In this document: positions 61,890 to 64,000 of the stretch, in pieces | How the letters are laid out: every line of letters begins with the position of its first letter | How positions within the stretch are numbered: position 1 is the first letter of the stretch | Assembly (NCBI RefSeq): GCF_001579845.1 | Contig: NZ_CP007440.1 | Span: 6,284,029 to 6,348,028 of the forward strand | Length of the DNA: 64,000 nt | Origin: Rhodoplanes sp. Z2-YC6860 | GTDB taxonomy: Bacteria > Pseudomonadota > Alphaproteobacteria > Rhizobiales > Xanthobacteraceae | Direction of reading: 5' to 3' | Position numbers and translations under genes: made by a program | Notes under the pieces: model-generated | What the model was told of the DNA's origin: nothing | Database searches by the model: none | What the model saw: the letters and a program-made list of their open reading frames with translations, nothing else

Positions 61890-62519
61890 ATGAAAGGCGT
61901 CACTGTCGTCAAGCATCCGCTGGTGCAGCACAAGCTGACCCTGATCCGGCAGACCGGGACTTCGACCAAGTCCTTCCGCGAGCTGTGCCGCGAGCTCGGC
62001 ATCCTGCTCTGCTACGAGATCACCCGCGATCTGCCGCTCGATTGGGTCGAGATCGAAACGCCGATGACCAAGATGAAAGCCCCGGTCATCGCCGGCAAGA
62101 AGCTCGTGTTCGCGCCGATCCTGCGCGCGGGTCTGGCGCTCGTCGAAGGCATGCTCGACCTCGTGCCGGCCGCGCGCGTTGCGCACATCGGGCTCTATCG
62201 CGATGCCGACACCAAGGTGGCGGTCGAATATTATCTGAAGACCCCGGCCGATCTTGCGGCGCGCGATGTGGTCGTGGTCGCGCCTGTCGTGGCGACAGCC
62301 AACACCATGGTGGCGGCGATCGACCGCCTGAAGGAGCGCGGTGCGAAAAGCATCCGTGCCGCCTGCCTGCTCGCGGCGCCCGAAGGCCTCGAGCGGCTTC
62401 TCGGCATCCATCCCGACATCCAGTTGTGGACCGCCGCGATCGACGAGCACCTCGACGAGGACGCCTACATCATTCCGGGCCTCGGCGACGCCGGCAATCG
62501 CGCCTACGGCACCGAATAG
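61890..62519 (+). CDS. upp: Uracil phosphoribosyltransferase with atypical PRPP loop
   Basis: The 209-aa protein has the UPRT N-terminal [27 protein letters not shown] and the uracil-binding [17 protein letters not shown] at the C-terminus (both in outline). The PRPP loop, normally DPMLATGGSA, reads [10 protein letters not shown] at residues 131-140, losing the acidic residue and both glycines. In the URC pathway it makes UMP, the substrate for ring opening. It is 13 bp after URC4. Whether it is active with this loop is an open question. Confidence 0.88.
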   Translation: MKGVTVVKHPLVQHKLTLIRQTGTSTKSFRELCRELGILLCYEITRDLPLDWVEIETPMTKMKAPVIAGKKLVFAPILRAGLALVEGMLDLVPAARVAHIGLYRDADTKVAVEYYLKTPADLAARDVVVVAPVVATANTMVAAIDRLKERGAKSIRAACLLAAPEGLERLLGIHPDIQLWTAAIDEHLDEDAYIIPGLGDAGNRAYGTE

Positions 62520-62603
62520 CGCTTTAGTCGGGTTTGCGCCCCCTCGTCGTGACCGTCTACCATGAGCCAAAGCCTTAAGGCTCATGAACCGTGGGAGGGA
62601 ACG

Positions 62604-63743
62604 ATGAAGCGCACAATTTCTGCGATCGGTGTTGCTGCGGTTTTGTTGACCGCGAACTCGGCCTTTGCCGACATCAAGATCGGCGCGGTGCTGTCGGCGA
62701 CCGGACCGGCATCCTTCCTCGGCGATCCCGAGAAGAAAACCATCGAGATGTACGTCGCCGACATCAACGCCAAGGGCGGCATCAACGGCCAGCAGATCAA
62801 GCTGTTCGTCTATGACGACGGCGGCGATCCCAACCAGGCGCGCACCTTCGCGATCCGCGCGATCGAGGAAGACAAGGTCGACGCGCTGCTCGCGGGCTCG
62901 ACCACGGCGACCACGATGCCGATCATCGCGCTCGCGGAGGAAAACCAGATTCCGCTCATTAACTTCGCTGGCGCCGTGCAAGCCGTGTCTCCGGTGAAGA
63001 AGTGGAACTTCAAGACGCCGCACACCGACCTGATGGCCTGCGAGAAGATCTTCGAGGACCTCAAGAAGCGCAATCTGACCAAGGTGGCGCTCATCTCCGG
63101 CGCTGATGCCTTCGGCAAGTCGATGCGCGACCAGTGCATGACCGTCACCGGCAAGTACGGCGTCGAGGTGCTGCACGAGGAGACCTATCAGCCACGCGAC
63201 AGCGACATGACGCCGCAACTCACCAACATCAAGGCCAAGGCCGGCGTGCAGGCCGTCATCAATCCGGGCTTCGGCCAGGGGCCGGCGATCGTGACGCGCA
63301 ACTACAAGCAGCTCGGCATCAATGTGCCGCTCTATCACGGCCATGGCGTCGCGACGAAGCAGTTCATCGAGCTGGCCACGCCCGCCGCGGCCGAAGGCGC
63401 GCGGCTGCCGGCCGCGGCGCTGCTCGTCGCCGAGAAGTTGCCCGACAGCGATCCACAGAAGAAGGTCGTCGTGTCCTACAAGCAGACCTACGAGAGCAAG
63501 ACCGGCCAGCCGGTCTCGGCCTTCGGCGGACACATGTATGACGGGCTGATGATCCTCGCCGGCGCGTTCGAGCGGGCCAAGAGCACCGACAAGACCAAGG
63601 TCCGCGACGAGATCGAGAAGACCAAGGGCTTCATTGGCACCGGTGGCGTGGTCAACATGAGCCCGACCGATCACCTGGGCCTCGATCTGACGGCCTTCCG
63701 CATGCTGGAAATCCGAAACGGCGACTGGACCCTGGCGCAGTAG
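62604..63743 (+). CDS. Branched-chain-type ABC transporter substrate-binding protein
   Basis: The protein has 379 aa from the ATG at 62604, with GGGAGGGA upstream. A signal peptide ends ANSAFADIKIG. A LivJ/type-1 periplasmic-binding fold follows: GAVLSATGPASFLGDPEKKTIEM, INGQQIKLFVYDDGGDPNQA and VDALLAGSTTATTMPI (in outline). It follows UPRT by 84 bp and precedes the permease gene, so it probably delivers uracil or a pyrimidine-related compound to the URC enzymes. The ligand is inferred from context. Confidence 0.87.
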   Translation: MKRTISAIGVAAVLLTANSAFADIKIGAVLSATGPASFLGDPEKKTIEMYVADINAKGGINGQQIKLFVYDDGGDPNQARTFAIRAIEEDKVDALLAGSTTATTMPIIALAEENQIPLINFAGAVQAVSPVKKWNFKTPHTDLMACEKIFEDLKKRNLTKVALISGADAFGKSMRDQCMTVTGKYGVEVLHEETYQPRDSDMTPQLTNIKAKAGVQAVINPGFGQGPAIVTRNYKQLGINVPLYHGHGVATKQFIELATPAAAEGARLPAAALLVAEKLPDSDPQKKVVVSYKQTYESKTGQPVSAFGGHMYDGLMILAGAFERAKSTDKTKVRDEIEKTKGFIGTGGVVNMSPTDHLGLDLTAFRMLEIRNGDWTLAQ

Positions 63744-63768
63744 CGGTTACCCTCGCCTCACAGGCACC

Positions 63769-64000
63769 ATGCCGGAATTCCTCCAGTTCCTGTTTTCCGG
63801 GCTCACGGTCGGCGCGATCTACGCGCTGATCGCGGTGGGCTTCACGCTGATCTACTCGTCCTCCGACGTCATCAACTTCGCCCAGGGCGAGTTCGTGATG
63901 ATCGGTGGCATGGGCACATTCTTCCTCGGCCTCGCCGGCGTGCCGCTGCCATTGGCGGCGGTGCTGGCTGTCGTTGCCGCCACGGCCGTGGGCCTGCTGC
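63769..64000 (+). CDS. Branched-chain-type ABC transporter permease (LivH-like), cut by the window edge
   Basis: The first 77 residues are visible from the ATG at 63769. They show MPEFLQFLFSGLTVGAIYAL, IAVGFTLIYSSSDVINFAQGEFVMIGG and further hydrophobic segments, the usual LivH start with its INFAQGE motif. The gene continues past position 64000. It is 25 bp after the binding-protein gene in the same unit. Confidence 0.88.
   Translation, partial: MPEFLQFLFSGLTVGAIYALIAVGFTLIYSSSDVINFAQGEFVMIGGMGTFFLGLAGVPLPLAAVLAVVAATAVGLL

Noticed and set aside
1-64000. CRISPR arrays, tRNA or rRNA genes, intact insertion sequences
   Set aside because: No regularly spaced repeats, tRNA-like cloverleaf with a matching T-loop, rRNA sequence or transposase frame was found on either strand.

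Overview
The window is high-GC, densely packed DNA from an alphaproteobacterium, most likely a Bradyrhizobium/Rhodopseudomonas/Xanthobacteraceae-like member of the Hyphomicrobiales. The signs are the strictly aerobic (cobG/cobN-type) cobalamin pathway, a Sox thiosulfate-oxidation cluster, several Bug-type (tripartite tricarboxylate) solute receptors, many LysR-type regulators, and short double-hairpin intergenic repeats. All assignments come from reading translated sequence and motifs; no database search was run. I saw no tRNA, rRNA, CRISPR array, prophage or intact insertion sequence.

Layout. 0-6.3 kb: an exported carboxymuconolactone-decarboxylase-like protein and an exported cupin, a LysR regulator, an orphan family-3 solute-binding protein, a CHASE-GGDEF-EAL c-di-GMP protein, and a SoxS-like thioredoxin. 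6.3-7.8 kb: an ArsR repressor with two SRPBCC proteins behind a promoter with two palindromic operators and a probably leaderless start. 7.9-14.9 kb: a zinc-site MetE-like protein with a Bug receptor, a divergent LysR, then an acetolactate-synthase-like enzyme, another Bug receptor and a tartrate dehydrogenase-like enzyme. 14.9-24.5 kb: sulfur oxidation, with a SoxW-like thioredoxin, two small exported proteins, LuxR and AraC regulators, a GFA protein, then dsrE-like/soxX/soxA divergent from soxY/soxZ/soxB; soxCD is not in the window. 24.6-29.3 kb: a thiamine-diphosphate enzyme, a VOC protein, an FAD monooxygenase and a Bug receptor that look like one uncharacterised catabolic operon.

29.4-50.6 kb: nearly the whole aerobic cobalamin pathway. 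A long minus-strand operon (DUF1636, cobW, cobN, cobG, cobH, cobI, cobJ, then cobL, cobE, cobM, cobA, cobB) starts at a cobalamin riboswitch at 45623-45804. Most junctions are four-base stop/start overlaps. cobK lies on the opposite strand inside this operon and shares its start tetranucleotide with cobL. cobF, cobS, cobT, cobU(P), cobO, cobQ, cbiB and cobC surround it. The cobaltochelatase AAA subunits (CobS/CobT of the chelatase), bluB and a cobalt transporter are not seen.

50.8-59.1 kb: mixed accessory metabolism: an Asp/Glu-racemase-fold protein lacking both usual cysteines, a second FAD monooxygenase, an MFS transporter, a cupin, a stand-alone cyclic-nucleotide-binding-fold protein, a DUF3455 protein, a PEP-mutase/isocitrate-lyase-family enzyme, a 0.9-kb stretch without a convincing gene, and a fourth Bug receptor. 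59.4-64 kb: a uracil catabolism (URC) operon with a GTP-cyclohydrolase-II-like URC1, a DUF1688/URC4 protein and uracil phosphoribosyltransferase, leading into a branched-chain-type ABC importer cut by the window edge.
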